In this document: positions 38,607 through 49,984 of the stretch, one piece after another
Numbering within the stretch: position 1 is the stretch's first letter
How the letters are laid out: each line of letters opens with the position of its first letter
Position numbers and translations under genes: made by a program
Source: Protonemura montana
Lineage: Eukaryota; Arthropoda; Insecta; Plecoptera; Nemouridae
NCBI GenBank assembly: GCA_947568835.1
Contig: OX387603.1
Location: forward strand, 26,002,651 to 26,066,650
Length of the DNA: 64,000 nt
Direction of reading: 5' to 3'
Notes under the pieces: model-generated
The model's database searches: none
What the model was told of the DNA's origin: nothing
What the model saw: only the letters and a program-made list of their open reading frames with translations

Positions 38607-41600
38607 TCGGAGCAGCTGACGACGCCAGCACCGACGGTGACGCCGCTACGCTACGAGGCGCCCGATGACTGCCAGTGGGTGCTTCGCGAGACGGCGGCCG
38701 GCGTCGGTGTCGCGTCCGACGAGGTGGCGCTCACGTGCCGCCTCCGAACCATCAACAGTGAGTTCGACACGACCAACTTTAGTGTGATCCCCTCGGAGCA
38801 CACCACCTCGCTGCGGGTCGAGTGCAACCAGGAGTTGATGCTGAAGAGTTCACTCGACGAGCTGAGCTTTGTGCACCTGACTCGCCTCCGTGAACTCATC
38901 CTAGACAACTGTAAGCTCGGCAAGTGGCCTGCCGGAGTGCTGACCGGGCTGCGCGACCTGCGTAATCTGACGGTACGCACGCTCAACACCGACTGGCCGG
39001 CCATGTCGCTCGAACTGGCCGCCGAAAGCTTCCAGCCCGTGCGGCAACTCGAGCGCCTCGACCTCAGCTTCAACAACATCTGGGCCTTCCCCGAGAACCT
39101 CTTCTGTCCGCTCACCAACCTGGTCAGTCTGAACATCAGCGACAACCGACTGCAGGACATCAGCGAGGTGGGCTTCCGGGAGAAGGCGGCACCTCCCTTG
39201 CCACTCATCAGCACACCCGACGACGCCGACCATGAAGCGCCGCCACCGCCCCCTCCCGGCGATCCGTGCTCGCTAGACATCCAGGTGGTGGATGCATCGT
39301 TCAATCATTTCGTGCTGATGCCCACCAACGGGTTCAGCACCCTCCGACGCCTGCGCGAGCTGCACCTGAACGACAACGAGATCGCAATGGTGGCCGACCG
39401 CGCCCTGGGAGGCCTCAAGGGTCTGCGGGTGTTCGATTTGTCGAACAACAAGGTGGTGGCTCTGCCGCCCGAGCTGTTCAAGGAGTGCGCCTCTACCATC
39501 GAGGACATCTACCTGCAGAACAACTCGATCAGCGTGCTGGCGCCGGGCCTCTTCGCCAGCCTCGGACACCTGCTGTCGCTGGACCTTTCGCAGAATCATC
39601 TGACAAGCGCCTGGATCAACGGCGAGACCTTCTCGGGTCTAATCCGCCTCGTGCTGCTAGACCTGTCCAACAATCGCATCACGAGACTCGACACGTCCTT
39701 CTTCCGGGACCTGTACACCCTGCAGATTCTGGATCTCTCCAAGAACCAGCTGGAGACGATCCCTGCTGAGGCGTTCGCGCCAATGAACAACCTGCACACG
39801 CTGCGGCTATCCAACAATAAGATCAGCTACTTGGACGCATACTCGTTGAACGGGCTGTTCGTGCTCAGTCTGTTCGCACTCGACAACAATCTGCTGGCCG
39901 GCATCAATCCCGACGCGTTCCGCAACTGCAGCAGCCTCCAAGATCTGGCGCTCAACGGGAACGTGCTGACCTCGGTGCCCATCGCCCTCAAAGATATGCG
40001 TCTGCTACGCACCGTCGATCTCGGCGAGAACTCCATCTCGAGCCTCGAGGAGCCGGGTTTCGCGGGGATGTCCAACCTCTACGGGCTGCGTCTCATCGGT
40101 AACCAGATCACGGCCATCAAGAAGGGCATCTTCGGCGATCTGCCCTCGTTGCAGATCTTGAACCTGGCGCGTAACAAGATCCGCAAGGTGGAGGCTGGCT
40201 CGTTCGACGCGAACACCAAGCTGCAGGCGATCCGATTGGACAACAACGAGCTGGCCGAGATGACAGGGCTGTTCGTCGACCTCCCGGCCCTCGTCTGGGT
40301 GAACGTGTCCGACAACTTGCTCACGTGGTTCGACTACTCGGTCGTGCCGCACAACCTGCTCTGGCTGGACCTGCACAAGAACGAAATCAAAGAGCTGGAG
40401 AACCACTTCGGTCTGGACGAGGAGATCCACCTCAAGACGCTTGACGTGAGCTTCAACAAGCTAACCACCGTCAATGCCGCCTCGATCCCCGACTCAGTCG
40501 AGCTGCTCTTCCTTAACGACAACCTCATCAACCAGGTCGAGTCGAACACGTTCCTGAAGAAGACAAACCTGACGCGCGTTGACTTGTACGCCAATCAGAT
40601 CGTCAGCATGGATCTGAACGCTTTGCGCCTGACCCCGGTGCCCGACACCCGACCGCTGCCCGAGTTCTACATCGGCGGCAACCCCTTCCAGTGCGACTGC
40701 ACCATGGAGTGGCTTCAGCGCATCAACAAGCTAGATCATCTGCGCCAACATCCGCAGGTCATGGACCTCGAGAGCATCTACTGCAAGCTGCTCTACAACC
40801 GACATCGAACCTACGTGCCCCTGGTCGAAGCAGAACCGTCACAGTTCTTGTGCACCTACAAGACGCACTGCTTTGCGCTCTGCCACTGCTGCGACTTCGA
40901 CGCGTGCGACTGCGAGATGACGTGTCCGACCAACTGCACGTGCTACCACGACCAATCGTGGTCGGCCAACGTGGTTGAGTGCTCGGGAATCGCCTACACG
41001 CGGATGCCCAACCGCATCCCGATGGACGCCACAGAGGTGTACCTGGACGGCAACAACTTCGGCCAGCTGTCCAGCCACTCGTTCATAGGACGCAAGAACT
41101 TGAAGGTGCTATACGCCAACAACTCCAACGTGGCCGCCATCTACAACGAAACGTTCACGGGACTGAAACGCCTCACCGTGCTACACCTCGAGGGCAATCA
41201 CATCAAGGAGCTCCGAGGCTTCGAGTTCGACAGCCTGGACGCGCTGCGCGAGCTTTACCTGCACGCTAACGAGATCCACTTCATCGACAACCGCACCTTT
41301 TCGCGCCTCGAACAGCTCGAGGTGCTGCGTCTGGAGGGCAACCGCCTGTCACAGTTCCCCGTGTGGCAACTCGCCGCCAACCCCTACCTGGTGGAGATCG
41401 GCCTAGCACAGAACCAGTGGTCGTGCGACTGCCAATACCTACACAGCTACCGCACTTGGCTGCAAGCCAACGTAGTCAAAGTGGTCGACGCACGGAGTAT
41501 AGTCTGCCTGGTCAGCAACCTGACCAACGTGCCGGGCCCGCCGCTCGCAGACTTCAACTCCACTTCCTGCGCGGCGTTCACCGGTGGCCCGACCTCCGTC

Positions 41601-42431
41601 GTCGAACGCCAGGCCCTCGACGACTACCTGCCCCTGCTACTCGTCACGCTCTGTCTTTTCCTCACCGCCACCGGCCTGGTCTGCGGGGCGTTTTACTACC
41701 GCCGCGAGCTGCGCGTCTGGGTGTACTCGCACTGCGGCCTGCGCATGTGTTACAAGACGACGGCGTTCGAGGAGGAACAGGACCGCGACCGACTGTTCGA
41801 CGCGTACGTCAGCTACTCGGTGAAGGACGAGGCGTTCATCGCGCAAGTGCTGGCGCCGGGACTGGAAGGCGGCGAGCCGGGCTTCCGACTTTGTCTGCAC
41901 TACCGCGATTTCAACGCGTCGGCGTACGTGGCCGACACGATCGTCGAGGCGGTGGAGTCGTCGCGGCGAACCATCGTGGTGCTCTCGAAGAATTTCATCC
42001 ACTCTGAGTGGTGTCGCTTCGAGTTCAAGTCTGCGCTGCACGAGGTGCTCAAAGACAGGCGCCGGCGCCTAATCATCGTACTACTGGGTGAACTCCCAGC
42101 GCGCGATCTGGACCCCGACCTGCGGCTCTACCTAAAGACTAACACGTGCATCGAGTGGGGCGACCGCACGTTCTGGCAGAAGCTGCGCTTTGCTATGCCC
42201 GACGCCAAGAAGGGGGCGACGTCGGCGTCGTCGTGCAGCGACTCGTCGTTGCGTCACCCGCGCTCCAATGTGTACTCGACGGCGTCGACTCCGACGCACT
42301 ACGAGCCGTCGCTACCACCGCCGCAGCAGGGCGGCGTCGGCAAGCAGTTGCCACCGTTCTTGCACCACCACCAGAACAACCTGCAACTGGAACGCGAGCT
42401 GCCGAGGAGGCCACAGCCGCTCTGGGCGTAG
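38547..42431 (+). CDS. Tollo: Toll receptor of the long-Toll class (Toll-6/Tollo-like), single coding exon
   Basis: Type I membrane receptor of 1294 aa. In order: signal peptide 1-20 (hydrophobic, ending AWAS); N-terminal cap with C42; roughly twenty LRRs to about residue 705; first LRRCT starting NPFQCDC (712-718); a cysteine cluster 775-799 (CFALCHCC, then CDCEMTC) leading into a second LRRNT with YHDQSW; a short second LRR block about 823-950; second LRRCT from CDC 960-962 to C1008; transmembrane helix about 1028-1050; TIR domain 1083-1219 with FDAYVSYS, HYRDF, SEWCRFEF and the FW box at 1209-1210; and a 75-residue Ser/Pro/His-rich tail. The start is fixed by an in-frame TGA at 38532-38534, 13 nt upstream, and G at -3. 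The two-LRRCT layout and cysteine cluster are typical of Toll-6/7/8/18w, whose members usually have one coding exon. The symbol is a best guess: Toll-6 is equally possible. A Pro6 run (232-237) sits in an inter-LRR insert. Third positions are strongly G/C. Confidence 0.96.
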   Translation: MRGVLLAVFGVAALAAVAWASEQLTTPAPTVTPLRYEAPDDCQWVLRETAAGVGVASDEVALTCRLRTINSEFDTTNFSVIPSEHTTSLRVECNQELMLKSSLDELSFVHLTRLRELILDNCKLGKWPAGVLTGLRDLRNLTVRTLNTDWPAMSLELAAESFQPVRQLERLDLSFNNIWAFPENLFCPLTNLVSLNISDNRLQDISEVGFREKAAPPLPLISTPDDADHEAPPPPPPGDPCSLDIQVVDASFNHFVLMPTNGFSTLRRLRELHLNDNEIAMVADRALGGLKGLRVFDLSNNKVVALPPELFKECASTIEDIYLQNNSISVLAPGLFASLGHLLSLDLSQNHLTSAWINGETFSGLIRLVLLDLSNNRITRLDTSFFRDLYTLQILDLSKNQLETIPAEAFAPMNNLHTLRLSNNKISYLDAYSLNGLFVLSLFALDNNLLAGINPDAFRNCSSLQDLALNGNVLTSVPIALKDMRLLRTVDLGENSISSLEEPGFAGMSNLYGLRLIGNQITAIKKGIFGDLPSLQILNLARNKIRKVEAGSFDANTKLQAIRLDNNELAEMTGLFVDLPALVWVNVSDNLLTWFDYSVVPHNLLWLDLHKNEIKELENHFGLDEEIHLKTLDVSFNKLTTVNAASIPDSVELLFLNDNLINQVESNTFLKKTNLTRVDLYANQIVSMDLNALRLTPVPDTRPLPEFYIGGNPFQCDCTMEWLQRINKLDHLRQHPQVMDLESIYCKLLYNRHRTYVPLVEAEPSQFLCTYKTHCFALCHCCDFDACDCEMTCPTNCTCYHDQSWSANVVECSGIAYTRMPNRIPMDATEVYLDGNNFGQLSSHSFIGRKNLKVLYANNSNVAAIYNETFTGLKRLTVLHLEGNHIKELRGFEFDSLDALRELYLHANEIHFIDNRTFSRLEQLEVLRLEGNRLSQFPVWQLAANPYLVEIGLAQNQWSCDCQYLHSYRTWLQANVVKVVDARSIVCLVSNLTNVPGPPLADFNSTSCAAFTGGPTSVVERQALDDYLPLLLVTLCLFLTATGLVCGAFYYRRELRVWVYSHCGLRMCYKTTAFEEEQDRDRLFDAYVSYSVKDEAFIAQVLAPGLEGGEPGFRLCLHYRDFNASAYVADTIVEAVESSRRTIVVLSKNFIHSEWCRFEFKSALHEVLKDRRRRLIIVLLGELPARDLDPDLRLYLKTNTCIEWGDRTFWQKLRFAMPDAKKGATSASSCSDSSLRHPRSNVYSTASTPTHYEPSLPPPQQGGVGKQLPPFLHHHQNNLQLERELPRRPQPLWA
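41628..41696 (+). other. Transmembrane segment of the Toll receptor
   Basis: Residues about 1028-1050 are uninterruptedly hydrophobic (Leu/Val/Phe/Ala). They are followed at once by Tyr-Tyr-Arg-Arg, a stop-transfer signal that puts the TIR domain in the cytoplasm. Confidence 0.9.
41793..42203 (+). other. TIR domain of the Toll receptor
   Basis: Residues 1083-1219. Box 1 is FDAYVSYS (1084-1091), box 2 is RDFNASAY (1120-1127) and box 3 is FW (1209-1210). This domain recruits TIR or death-fold adaptors in the cytosol. Box 2 (BB loop) lacks the Pro-Gly seen in many TLRs, and I cannot tell from memory whether that is normal for this subclass. Confidence 0.93.
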
Positions 42432-42441
42432 CGTACGCATT

Positions 42442-42450
42442 CAGGTAAGA
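42442..42450 (+). promoter_or_regulatory. Candidate 5' splice site just after the Toll stop codon
   Basis: The sequence reads CAG|GTAAGA with the exon end at 42444, 13 nt after the TAG at 42429-42431. It is a near-perfect U1 match. If used, the 3'UTR contains an intron; being less than 50 nt from the stop, it should not trigger nonsense-mediated decay. No acceptor has been identified. Confidence 0.45.
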
Positions 42451-42998
42451 CTTCATGGAGGGCGATACACCGACTGCCGTTGTGTACTCGGATAGGGGTT
42501 TGATTTGATGGGAGCAATCATACGACAGGTCGCATCCAGGTCGTGGATATCATGCGCCTAGGTGGGACCATTGAGTCATGAATCACTGGCAATTTACAGT
42601 CTCTTTTTATTCGTCTCATGGTATTGGTTAAGTGCACGATATTGTGGTTCTACAAGTTCACTACTTCCAAACATTTGTAATGACTGCACGGAAGCAGAAG
42701 TTAGCAAAGAAGTGGAAGAGTTCGATACTCGGCGATAACCAGAGACCCCCCCTTTCAGCTCACTACCCGCCTCTCTCTATCTCTCTTTCTCTGGCACCTT
42801 TATGGGTGTCCACACAAACTTTCAATCGCTTTTCTCGACCACGTTTAATGGCTTACACGAGCAATATGATGGAAACTATTGTGAATGCTAACCATACCTC
42901 GTGCCCGACTGCGACGAGGTGGTCGATCGCGCGTGCTTGCACCAGTGTGTTTCTTGGCACACTACATTACATCCCTTCTGGACGAACGGCGCTAGTTT

Positions 42999-43004
42999 AA
43001 TAAA
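42999..43004 (+). terminator. Possible poly(A) signal of the Toll mRNA
   Basis: AATAAA lies 568 nt after the stop codon, at a plausible 3'UTR length if the splice donor at 42444 is not used. The hexamer occurs by chance, and no obvious GU-rich downstream element makes it stronger. Confidence 0.3.
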
Positions 43005-46000
43005 ATATCGCCAAACGCAGCGCCGCGGCGGCTCGGCCATCATTCTCCCAGCGTCAGCCGACGCCGACTCCGTCGCTTTCTTATCTCGTCCGGACATTCG
43101 CCGCCGCGCCGCGTCGCTTCATTAGGCAGCGTCGCGACGCCGCGCGTAAAACAACGTCGACGTCTCGCCGTGTTTTCGCCTCGCGCCGCGGCGAGCGCCA
43201 CCGTAGAGCGGTGAACCGGAAGAGCGCGGTTCGCCCGCCACTAATGGACCGTGCCGAGGGCAGCTTTACACTTCCTTTTCCCCGCCGGGCTGGACGGCGA
43301 CAAGGGCAAAAACGTCGAACGGGGGGCCTCGCTAGGAAGACCATCGATCGCCTCACGCATGGGGGGATAGTTTTCATATCAAGCCGATCGCCGGAGCAAG
43401 TCTCGGCAAGTCGGGAACGCGAGGAAAGCTTGGGTTGATTAGTTTCCCTCTCCCTACAAGGCCGACAGACAAACCTGGCGCCTTCCTATCGACAAGACCG
43501 AATCGCACCTCTCGCCAACGTCTCTCGGCCGCACGCAACGCCCGACCGATTATTCATCCCGACGCTGCCGACGTCGACTTGGACGCCGCAAAGAGAGTGC
43601 GGTCTTTATGATCGGCTCGTAAAACGGCGCGGGTAACGGCGTGCCTTCAATCACGACAGTGGACCGGGGGGCTGTAAAGTCGGCCTCCTTACCTAGCCCT
43701 CCTTGCGTCTGGTCGGGCAGAGCGGTCCAACTCCAAAAACCACACGGATGGTCGGCGAGTCGGATCTCTACCTTACGGTTGTACACCGCATATACTTTAT
43801 AAGCCGTATTTAGTTACGTTGAATATTTTATGAAATCCCTGTCAAAAGGAGTTAGATGTAATCGGAGAGGATTTCTCGGCAACGAATCCATTAAGAGCGC
43901 CGGGCACGGGTGTAGAGTTGCAAGAGCCAGCAGATGGCTACCATGAGAGCCCCTAGCCGTGGCTAGCCGTGCTTTTCAAGATCCCGGGAAGCCACAACGC
44001 CACAATCACGGCGTCGACACCTCAATCAAAACTAGGTGCTACGCTGTATCAACACATTGGCATCGACTCCCTTTTAGCGCCCATCGGAATACGGCCCCGT
44101 CGAACTTCGGGCAAAGAGTTGCCCCTCGACCGAGTCAAGCTCCGAGCAAACAACTTCTTAACTGCGTCGAAGTTTAAAACAACCACGCGCACTCTGCCGA
44201 GGTATTAGTCTCAATTTGTTATTCTTTCTCTCCAGACCGCTTGGCCGACTTTACTTGTTGAGTGGCCGTCAGAGGGGATGTCGTCGTGCAAACTAGCTGG
44301 TCCCGACAGATGGCGACCGGTCCCCTCATTGGTGGGGCAGGGGGTGGCCGGAGTGGGGACAGACCACAGCGTCTATGGGTACACAGGAGGGCAATAAGTA
44401 GGCGATCGGTGCGCGACAAAGGAGCGGGCGCGTTCTGCAAACGAGGCGTTTCACCCCCACTAGATGGCGTGTCCAAATACATGGAACCCGCAACACAGCT
44501 TATTAAAAATCTAAACGAATTCCTGAGTCAACATTGCGGTCGTTGCTATTCGACTTTGTTTTCATCGCGAAAGGGGTAAAGAAGTAATTTGGCAGCAAAC
44601 ACACACCTTTCGTGGTCCTTTTTTGAAGCTCGCGAATGATTGGCTGCTTGGCTGCTTGGAGGCAATTATGATAATTTACGAGATTGGGTTTTCATTATTC
44701 TCTAACTAGCAAGGCTCGTGTTTTTATTAGCAATTTAAACGAGGGTCTGCAGCGATCGTCATTAGCTCTCTCCTTCTCTAGACGGGGTCCCACTCACACA
44801 CATATACACCGTTCGTAAGATTATTTGTGTGTAACTAACAAGCTACCAACGAGGAGGAAAAAAAAACCGAGAGGTGAATTTTCGAGGCATCGCAAATAAT
44901 TGCTAGAGCCTTTTCGAGAAAGAGACCTTTCTTTGCGTCTGCGCACCAAGTCGTCGACTCCGGAGCTGCCCCGAAATTGTCGACTCACTCGTCGAAAACA
45001 CGGGCGCAGAGATTTGTCAATTAAAATTAATATTCCGCGTCCGACGCGTGAATTAAGCTCCCAGCCAACAACGACTTTCGACTCATCGCCACTCGTTGCT
45101 TACTTGCAAACACTCCAGTCAAAGCTGTATTAGTTTTTACTCACCGTAGCTCGTGGGTACATTTCATTTCATCGGCCGAATCCAGAGTCACGGCGCCTCC
45201 ACCGCTGGTCGCAGTCAAGCGATAGCGCCAACACTAGGACAGGCCAGCTTTAACGAGGTCCTCGGCCAGCAGGGCAGGGTGCCAACAGGGTGCCGTTCCA
45301 CCGACGATCGTTGAGAGTGGTCGTTTCGCTTCGACTCGACTTCCATGCTTGCCAGCCTGGGGAGGGTTTGTTTATTAAAATAACGTTATCGTAAGTCTCA
45401 ACTTTCCTAAGTAATGAAGTCGTTAGTGGGCTGAAAAACTACACGGCGAGTAGTTTTACGACGTGAAAACGTCGTTGCTTTTTGGTCCATTCCTGTAGTT
45501 TCTAATGTAGAAAATTATTAAGCATTCCCGCGAGAGCCGTCCGAGGATAGGATTAAAGTAGCCGAGTTTCCGCACAGAATTAGCCAACTCACACAATGTT
45601 ATGAATAGCGTCGTCCAAACCCCGGCATAGTGCAGTTGAACGCCGGCAACAAGGCAACAAGGTCGGACACCGATGCTACCTCCAATCCCATCCACGCCAG
45701 GCAAGGTGTCTCTGCGCCGAGCTGCGTTGCACGCATGGCCGACCGCGGGTCGTACGCATCTCACGCACGCAGGACAGCTGCCGGCGGCTAGCCGAGGTCG
45801 ATCGCACGGCCACGGCCACGCCGACTGGTTTTTTAACGAGGGGATGACCGACCCGAACGCTGCAAACCAACTATTTCGACCCTCTTTGTCACAGCATCCC
45901 GGCAGCTCCAGTAAATCACCGCCGCCCAGATGATGGGAAAAGCTCAATTCACACCGCTAGAGTGGGGTGTATATCAGGGCACCCCGGATACCTCGGCGAT

Positions 46001-48711
46001 AACTCACGCCGGCAATTGACTCGGCAGGGCGATGCGACCCCAGCGCTCCTTCCAGCGCGCGTTTAAAACATAATAACAATAATTTGCAGCGAGCGCATTG
46101 TGCAGCGATTTACTTCGACCTTGCAGTCGAAATCCGCTGCAGTATTTTACTCTCATCCCTCGCTCGCCGTAACTCATCTTCCGTAGAGCGTTCTCCCCGG
46201 AGCCAAGCATACCTTTGCACCCACATCGTGAAACCCAGCGGGCACCGTCCCGACGCCCGACGTCGCCAAGCGGGCGTCGCCTCGCGTGACAATGTCGTCG
46301 TCCCCCAGTCGGCCAACAAACAACTGAGTGCTGCAATTATCCGGTACTCGCAACGACGTTGTTTACCCAGGCATTACGCGCACGCCGATCGGCAACCACT
46401 CGGATTACACTGCGATTTGGACGACGAGAAAACGCTGATGCCTCGCAGCCATGCGACGGTAACCCTAGATCGCTGCATTCCCTCGGGTATACGGCTTCGG
46501 CGAGCCGCTATCGGCGGCGAGTGTGAACCAGGCTCGATACTCGGACAGATCCGATCGAGTCGGGCGACTCCCTAGTCGGTAGGCACTCTTCACAATTCCC
46601 TCGTTTGCGACGAGGAGGATCATCGTCGAGGCCGGTGCCATGGCGTACTTTAGCGAGCTGAAAGGCGAGACCCCGCCTTCGATTCACTACCTTGCTGAGT
46701 GCGCGTTTCGAGTGTCGACGCCGTCCTCTGTTTGCCGTCGGTAATTTATCACCTGGCCTGGACAATCGCGGCCGACGTCGGTGCCTCATAACGAGTCGCA
46801 GCCCAGGGACATTTAGGTGCATACTGCCTACGGTGCTTCAACTCCCGAAAATACAACGCTTAGTCCTTATGGAAGTTCGACGCCAACCTAAACGTATTGC
46901 CCGTCAGGCCTCTTGTCACGTAGCAAAGCGTCCTCCTCGTGGCAAGTCAACTTAAACCGGAACGCGTTGGGTGCGTGCCCGCCAGGCCTTTTCAAACTGC
47001 GACGGCGACGTCCTCCCTCGTCATTCGCGGCGTCGACGGCGATCCCTCATCCCCGCGACCAGCGCGTCTATGTACAAAACTGTCACACGCAGGAAATAGG
47101 CTACAAGAAAAATGGTCGCCGCTCTTTTGTTAAGGAGAATCGGCACACTTGGCCGCCGCGGCCTGACAGCGCTAGTGCGGGCGTGACAAGCTGATGGATC
47201 ACCGTCGAAGGGAGGGTGACCCCCCCCCCCCCCCACCCAACCATCCTCTGGCTAGCAAAAACTGGCGTCGTGGCGAGCCAGGTCGTTTTGTTTACGGGGG
47301 TATAAAAAGTAATATGTACTCGGCGATCCCGCCGGTGCATTTGTCAAGTCATTCGACGCGCTCCTCGCGGCTTGCCATGGAGGCGGCGAGAGTATGCTCA
47401 AAAGAAGACGAGCGCTGGACGGCAAAGAGCGCAACCAAACCCGAAATCTTTGCGTGTTACATTCTTGTTTTGAGAGGCCAAGTACCGTCATACATGGGGC
47501 TGTGGGATCGGTACACAAGCCTCATTCATGCAGACTTGCCAGTCTAAACCCTTGCAACAAGCTCAATGTGGGTGTATTGTGTGTGCATGAATAATTTAAT
47601 CGGATTAATTAAGATATTCTGAATTAATTAATTACATATAAATTATACAAGTTTGCCGCCCGCCCGCCGCGCAAGTTCGGCGCTGCACTCGATGGGAATA
47701 AATTACCGCAGCCACGATCTAAAACATGACGCGCACCAAACACGGCCTCTGAGCGACACCGGCCGGCGATAATCTAATTGCAATCACAATCGCCGTGCTA
47801 ATCACGTTTTCAATGAGGGATTAGTCGCATTGAAAGGTGGTCCAGGAACGACGACGACGACGACGACGACGGCGGTGGCGAGGGTCCGGCCGGCAGTGCG
47901 CATGGCCGCGATGCACTCTAGGATCGAATTAATCGAAATCGTGACCGATGGCGATCGATCACATGGCAAGCTCGGATCCTCCGACCAGCGAGCACCCAGC
48001 GTCGTGCACAGGACTAGACAATCGCTGGACTTTGTCGCCCAGGCGTTGAATGGCGAGAGCAATCAGCATTCAATGAGCCACTCGTCTGCGCGCCGGAAGC
48101 CGTTCAGTGAATTCATAGTTTCAGTCGATACAAAATGGCGTATTACGCGCACTTGAATTAATCTCCGGTGCAGTGTTCGGTGCATTTCGCCATTATTAGC
48201 GCGTCCTGCGACTGCGCGGAGGCTGCACGCGCTGCGCGTGACAAGGGCTTCGTTAGCAACGTCATTGAAACGCTCGGGTTACCCCCCCCCTCACCCCCCC
48301 TGATAATCGAATCAGCGTCGGGACGCGACGTCGACGTCGGCAACGTCATGCGATGGCGGAAGACGAGGTTTAAAGATGGCGCTGCGGTCGCCTCGTGTGG
48401 GAACGGGTTGCATTTGATTGATGTATCGCCTCGGTTGCTCTAGGCGGCGGTGACAGCGAGTGCAAGTGCACTTGTTTCGCCGCTCAAAGGGACAATGATC
48501 CAGATCTAAACAGGCTGGTGCACTTTTTCCCCCGCACTCCGAGTCAAGCCTGGCTTTTGTTGTCGACCACTCATCAAAGATGCGGTGCCGGATGTGCGAT
48601 TCCACGATCGTCGACCATTAACAACGGCAGCCGTCTAGCGACGACAATATCGCAGCGATTGCCAGCCCAGGGTCCCGTGGAAACGCGGTACCAGACAATT
48701 TACCCGCACAA
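43005..48711. other. No gene seen downstream of the Toll gene
   Basis: Only short overlapping ORFs. CpG- and GACGCC-rich DNA at 43030-43150 and 46240-46300, a C15 tract at 47220-47234 and an ACG repeat at 47848. If the donor at 42444 is used, the last exon of the Toll mRNA lies somewhere here. Confidence 0.5.
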
Positions 48712-48748
48712 TCGTGCGTCGCCGTGCGGTACGCACGGCGACGCACGA
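48712..48748. repeat. Perfect hairpin, 17-bp stem, 3-nt loop
   Basis: Arms 48712-48728 (TCGTGCGTCGCCGTGCG) and 48732-48748 pair fully around GTA. ACAAT on the left and ATTGT on the right extend it with a small bulge. Confidence 0.95.
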
Positions 48749-49559
48749 AATTGTTTGTTGTTTGCTTAAACTCGTGGGGAATCGCGCCCGGCCATCTCGA
48801 GTCGTGAGCAAAAAATCATCAGATTTTATTACCCCGACGGCACCTGACCCCGGACTGCGGGGCCCAGACCGAAAAAAAATAACAAAGTCGATTATCGTAA
48901 GTCAGAGATTCCGTCCCAGTTTATCGCCGACAAACTTCAATAAGCGGGTCGTGAGACTCGAACCTCTCCTCCAATAATTCGCGAGTGCATGTGCGTTCAC
49001 CTCCAAATATAGCCACGACGGGCACCTTCGAGGCCCCACGACGGGAATCTCGTTAGAAATCTTAATCACTGCTCTCGGCACGGCCGCAGTATAAGTTCAA
49101 GAGGCTCGCTAATTGTCCCATCGACCACCAGGTCCGGAGTGGTCGTCGTCCCCGTCGTGGGCTCGCGGTCCGGGTTTTAATCACCTCATTTATAATACTG
49201 ACGAGACGCGACTGAGCTGGCAGGTAAACGGAAAGGAAATTGATTACAACTCCGAGCCAGCGTTTGGCAGCCAAGCAGGCAAGTCTCGACGTTTACATGG
49301 AAAAGCGCTTTTTCCACCCTCGGCTCGTTCTGTTTCTCTGAGCCGTGTCTTTGTAAATGCAACTAATGCTCGTCTATCGAGAGAGAGACGAGTGCACTCG
49401 CTGGCAGGTATAAATAATAAAACAGTTGCAATACAATTATATTAAATATCAATGCTCGCTGAATTGCAAAAAGTGGTCGATCTGGGTTTTCTTCGAGAAA
49501 ACGAGGTATCGGCAGGATTCCGCGTCGTTGCTTGTGCTTGAAAGTTAATAATGCAGACT

Positions 49560-49561
<2 letters not shown>

Positions 49562-49597
<36 letters not shown>
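49562..49597. repeat. (AAT)12 microsatellite
   Basis: Twelve perfect AAT units. Looser AAT/AAAT-rich DNA follows at 49800-49880. Confidence 0.95.
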
Positions 49598-49984
49598 TTG
49601 TTTATTGTCAATGTGATCAGGGTATACATGATATATGTGACAGTCAATTTCTTAAAATTTATAAAGTACATACACAGTCATTATAAGCTATCATAAGGAT
49701 AGCTTATGATATCATAGGACATTGGATCCCAATGTCGACCCACTAGAGAAATACCAAACCAAGGAAAGGCATTATCCGAATATCTTCGCGTCTGTCTCCA
49801 TAAGGACATTTACAATTCAAATAATGCAAATAATAATTAATAAAATAATAAAATAATAATAATTCAAATAATAATAAATCGAAGACAAAACCTCGGTGGC
49901 GTACAGGCATGCGCACCTCAGCACAGCACCATCTCGATCGCGTCTTGCACTGCAGACATGAAAGGTTTATAACAGCGCTGCTAC

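Noticed and set aside
38651..39304. Long ORFs antisense to or out of frame with the Toll gene (also 39266-39769, 40005-40430, 41363-42007)
   Set aside because: Shadow frames of a GC-rich coding sequence. The Toll frame has clear domain evidence.
40948..40966. Short inverted repeat ACCACGA/TCGTGGT in the Toll gene
   Set aside because: It encodes the conserved YHDQSWS segment and is explained by coding constraint.
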